From: Methanobacteriota archaeon | Lineage (GTDB): Archaea; Undinarchaeota; Undinarchaeia; Undinarchaeales; Undinarchaeaceae | Assembly (NCBI GenBank): GCA_002687935.1 | Contig: NZBN01000002.1 | Location: forward strand, 102,592-166,591 | Length of the DNA: 64,000 nt | Direction of reading: 5' to 3' | In this document: positions 61,637-64,000 of the stretch, piece by piece | How the letters are laid out: each line of letters starts with the position of its first letter | Position numbering within the stretch: position 1 is the first letter of the stretch | Translations under genes and position numbers: made by a program | Notes under the pieces: generated by a model | Told to the model about the DNA's origin: nothing | Database searches by the model: none | Seen by the model: the letters and a program-made list of their open reading frames with translations, nothing else

Positions 61637-62404
61637 ATTACAAAATACATAGTAGTTTTATCAGGAAAAGGTGGAGTCGGAAAGACCACAACAGCAGTTA
61701 ATCTCGCGGCCACATTAAATGATATTGGACAAAAAGTAGTCGTGATAGATGCCAATATAATAACCCCGAATGTTGCTCTGCAGTTGGGACTTCCGCCAAG
61801 ACCGAACAACAATCTTAACGGAGCTTTGAAGCACGATTATAGTATATTTGATGCAATATCCCAGCACGCCTCAGGACTTGATGTAATACCTGCAGGCCTT
61901 TCTATATTCGGAACAAAGAATGGATTCTCAGGAAGTATGCGAGATGCTCTGACTCCGCTTGAGGAAAAGTATGAAATAGTCATAATGGACTGTGGAATTG
62001 GATTATGGGGAAGCGACATCAAGACATTGAATGCGGCAGATGAAGTTCTTATTGTTACAAATCCGGAGCTTCCTGCACTTATAGATTCACTAAAGGCACT
62101 AAAAATGGCGGAGAAAATGAGCATCCCAGTTAGAGGAATAATACTTAATAAGGTAACCGGCTCAAGTTATGAACTCAAGGATGAAACAGTCAAGGGAATA
62201 CTTAACAACTATCCGATTATTGCAAAAATACCCTTCGACAAGAATGTAAGCAAAAGCCTTGGAGCCAGAAACCCAATAGTTCTTAATAAACCCAATTCCC
62301 CTGCCGCTCATGCCTTCAAGAGACTTGCTGGCGATTTAATTGGAGAAAAGTACAAAGAAAATATTTTCTGGAAAACTGTAAATAAATTCAGAGGCGTCGC
62401 CTAA
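61637..62404 (+). CDS. MinD/ParA-like P-loop ATPase, apparent ATT start
   Basis: 255 aa if translation begins at ATT 61637. Deviant Walker A SGKGGVGKTTTAVNLAATL, then VVVIDANIITPNVA and VIMDCGIGLW (switch/Walker B region): MinD family. No ATG, GTG or TTG precedes the Walker A in frame; a TGA closes the frame at 61628-61630. AAAGGTGA at 61623-61630 places ATT 61637 at ideal spacing, giving ITKYIVVLSGKGGVGKTT, where family members have MTKYIVVLSGKGG. A start at 61742 would lose the P-loop. Likely a cell-division or positioning ATPase. Confidence 0.85.
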   Translation: MTKYIVVLSGKGGVGKTTTAVNLAATLNDIGQKVVVIDANIITPNVALQLGLPPRPNNNLNGALKHDYSIFDAISQHASGLDVIPAGLSIFGTKNGFSGSMRDALTPLEEKYEIVIMDCGIGLWGSDIKTLNAADEVLIVTNPELPALIDSLKALKMAEKMSIPVRGIILNKVTGSSYELKDETVKGILNNYPIIAKIPFDKNVSKSLGARNPIVLNKPNSPAAHAFKRLAGDLIGEKYKENIFWKTVNKFRGVA

Positions 62405-62442
62405 ACCTAAGCTTTATAATAAAGACAATACAGTAATTGACT

Positions 62443-62976
62443 ATGCCATCTAACAAAGCTGCAAGCGGTACGCTTGTAGGAGGGAATATAGTTGTCTCCA
62501 ATCAGAAGGAGGCAAGTACCCTGAATCAGAAGGGTTATTTCGGGGAAATTGGAAAAGGGGGGAAGCTCGTAATTCCATTAGTCGAAGCTCTTTATCTTGT
62601 GGAAAATGGGAAACTGAAAGTTAAGAAAGGCAAGAAGGAAATTGATTTTGATTCTCTTCTAGCTCACGCTGAGGAGAGAGACCCTGGAAGTTTTGTACAG
62701 TATGTCGCTTTCAGTGATATCAGAGACCGCGGTTACATTGTAAAATCCGGATTCAAATTTGGAGCACATTTTAGAATATATGAAAGAGGTTGTGTCCCCG
62801 GTGATGACCATGCAAAATACCTTATCCACGCACTCCCCGAGAATTTCAGCATGACGCTGACAGAATTCTCCAGGCTTGTCAGACTTGGACACTCTGTAAA
62901 GAAAGAGCTTTGGATTGCAGTAGTGGACAACGATAATGGAGTAACATATTACACACTTGGGAGAGTAAAACCCTGA
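62443..62976 (+). CDS. endA: tRNA-splicing endonuclease EndA
   Basis: 177 aa, the compact homotetrameric-type length, from ATG 62443 with TTTATAATA about 28 nt upstream. Catalytic triad Tyr in FRIYERG, His in GDDHAKYLIHALPE, Lys in HSVKKELWIAV. Cleaves bulge-helix-bulge introns such as that predicted in tRNA-Met at 25417. Confidence 0.95.
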   Translation: MPSNKAASGTLVGGNIVVSNQKEASTLNQKGYFGEIGKGGKLVIPLVEALYLVENGKLKVKKGKKEIDFDSLLAHAEERDPGSFVQYVAFSDIRDRGYIVKSGFKFGAHFRIYERGCVPGDDHAKYLIHALPENFSMTLTEFSRLVRLGHSVKKELWIAVVDNDNGVTYYTLGRVKP

Positions 62977-63410
62977 TGGCAAAAAGACCAATAAAAGAAA
63001 AGGGATTTGTTATTTTCGGAGTAAGAATGAACTCTCAGGCATGGGTTCTTTTCGGTCTCGTGGCAATGTTCCTCTTCGCAACACTTGGGTATTATGTAAC
63101 TGGCGCAGGCAATGCAGAAGAAACGAACCAGGACTTTGTTCAGGCTTCAGTAGTATTTGGAATTGAAGGAAGTATAACAAGAGTAGTCACACTGGAAGAA
63201 GGAGAAAGTGCTATTGATTTATTCAGAGAAATTGCTTCAGTAAGCGCTGACCTCTCCACAATAACGATTGGTAATGTTAGTAAATCATCAAACAATACTC
63301 ACGCCTGGAAATATTATGTAAACGGTGCCCTAAGACTGGACAACCCAGCATCTCACTTCCCAGCAAGTGGAGACTATTTAGAACTCAGAATGAGCGAGAG
63401 ATTTTACTAA
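62976..63410 (+). CDS. Membrane-anchored DUF4430-like protein
   Basis: 144 aa. One N-terminal membrane helix (AWVLFGLVAMFLFATLGYYV), then a small beta domain with TLEEGESAIDLF and HAWKYYVNGALRL, similar to the DUF4430/transcobalamin-like C-terminal domain. Starts where endA stops (TGATGG overlap) and ends where the next gene begins, forming an operon with endA and deoxyhypusine synthase. Confidence 0.75.
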   Translation: MAKRPIKEKGFVIFGVRMNSQAWVLFGLVAMFLFATLGYYVTGAGNAEETNQDFVQASVVFGIEGSITRVVTLEEGESAIDLFREIASVSADLSTITIGNVSKSSNNTHAWKYYVNGALRLDNPASHFPASGDYLELRMSERFY

Positions 63411-64000
63411 TGGGCGAAAAAACTTCCTATTCAAAGCCGGTCAAAGACATATGTATTGAAGCAAATGAGGGGGCAGACAGCATAGTGAGGCAGATGTTTG
63501 AATCTGGTGGTTTCGTTGCGAAAAAGATGGCAGTAGGAGTCGATATACTTGAAACAATGAGCCGTGAAGAAGGGTGTGTAAAGTTCTTCTCCAGTCCTTC
63601 ATCACCAGTATCTACTGGCTGCAGAGGAATTTACAAGGTCCTTGTAAAAAACAAATTTATTGATGTTTTCATAACAACCAGCGGAATGGTTGACCACGAT
63701 TATGCAAGAGTATGGAGAGATTACTATCACGGAGATTTTGAAATGGATGATGCAAAACTCTACAAAGAGGGAATAAATAGGGAGGGTAATGTTCTGATTC
63801 CGAATGAGTGTTATGGAGAAATACTTGAAGACCGGATACAACCACTTCTTGAAAAACTCTACAAGGAAAAAAAGGAATACAGCACGAAGGAACTCTGCTG
63901 GGCACTCGGAGAGAGCCTGAAAGACGAAGAAAATAAAGAAAGCTCAATACTTTACTGGGCATGGAAGAATAAGATACCAATATATATACCGGGACCTACA
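63410..64000 (+). CDS. dys: Deoxyhypusine synthase, partial
   Basis: First 197 codons; the gene runs off the right edge. Family motifs FESGGFVAKKMAVGVDIL, SPSSPVSTGCRGIY and FITTSGMVDHDYARVW. It makes the deoxyhypusine on aIF5A using spermidine and NAD. The catalytic lysine is beyond the window. The start overlaps the previous stop (TAATG). Confidence 0.93.
   Translation, partial: MGEKTSYSKPVKDICIEANEGADSIVRQMFESGGFVAKKMAVGVDILETMSREEGCVKFFSSPSSPVSTGCRGIYKVLVKNKFIDVFITTSGMVDHDYARVWRDYYHGDFEMDDAKLYKEGINREGNVLIPNECYGEILEDRIQPLLEKLYKEKKEYSTKELCWALGESLKDEENKESSILYWAWKNKIPIYIPGPT

Noticed and set aside
61742-62404. MinD-like protein starting at GTG 61742.
   Set aside because: This start would remove the Walker A P-loop found immediately upstream in the same frame.

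Overview
The window is a gene-dense, AT-rich stretch of an archaeal chromosome. The evidence is archaeal information-processing genes (RpoD, TFB, Gar1, Rpr2/Rpp21, tRNA-splicing endonuclease, Trm1, deoxyhypusine synthase, LSm, PDCD5 and ribosomal proteins uS11, uS4, uS13, eS8, eS19, eL37, eL40), an intron-containing tRNA-Met, and TATA boxes about 25 nt upstream of many start codons, which implies mostly leaderless mRNAs. Compact intergenic regions, many small or unrecognised proteins and thiol/surface modules would fit a DPANN-type lineage, but I cannot place the organism further from sequence alone. No rRNA, CRISPR array or intact mobile element was seen.

Layout. 1-6.6 kb: rps13-rps4-rps11-rpoD operon on the minus strand, two uncharacterised genes, trm1, tfb, gar1. 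6.6-15.1 kb: a nucleotide-reduction region: a NrdD-like protein, a class II (B12) ribonucleotide reductase, a stand-alone zinc-ribbon tail, a second class II reductase and a corrinoid adenosyltransferase that would supply their cofactor, with a divergent TrmB-like regulator. 15.1-25.4 kb: a large surface protein with a cytoplasmic winged helix, KBL, a Cas4-like nuclease, eS8, LSm-eL37, secreted proteins, tRNA-Lys and an MgtE-like transporter. 25.4-27.0 kb: tRNA-Met with intron, a tRNA-Thr, and a scar holding a partial tRNA copy, an integrase-like N-terminus and a truncated ABC ATPase. 27.0-34 kb: glutaredoxin, GDCCVxC protein, acylphosphatase, Mrr-like nuclease, IleRS, a small PHD/RING-like zinc protein, Rpr2, eS19, PDCD5.

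34-49 kb: rhomboid protease, endonuclease III, aminotransferase, a rhodanese/thioredoxin-lipoprotein/CcdA thiol relay, SpoIIM-like protein, tRNA-Cys and CysRS, a DsbA-like protein next to a MerT-HMA fusion, a CuA-type cupredoxin lipoprotein, eL40 and HtpX. 49-64 kb: CTP synthase, a flippase, lipoprotein and transglutaminase-like proteins, a wHTH regulator divergent from glmS, a cation/proton antiporter, an ATP-cone/Mrr nuclease, tRNA-Phe, a CARDB-like surface protein, a MinD-like ATPase with an apparently non-canonical start, EndA, and the start of deoxyhypusine synthase.

The most unusual part is the nrd region. The NrdD-like protein carries an ATP-cone, stops just before where the glycyl-radical domain would be, and seems to lack the catalytic cysteine motif. 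The adjacent class II reductase has no ATP-cone, and neither reductase has the usual C-terminal cysteine zinc ribbon, which is instead encoded as a separate small gene between them. This looks like a ribonucleotide reductase taken apart into trans-acting subunits.
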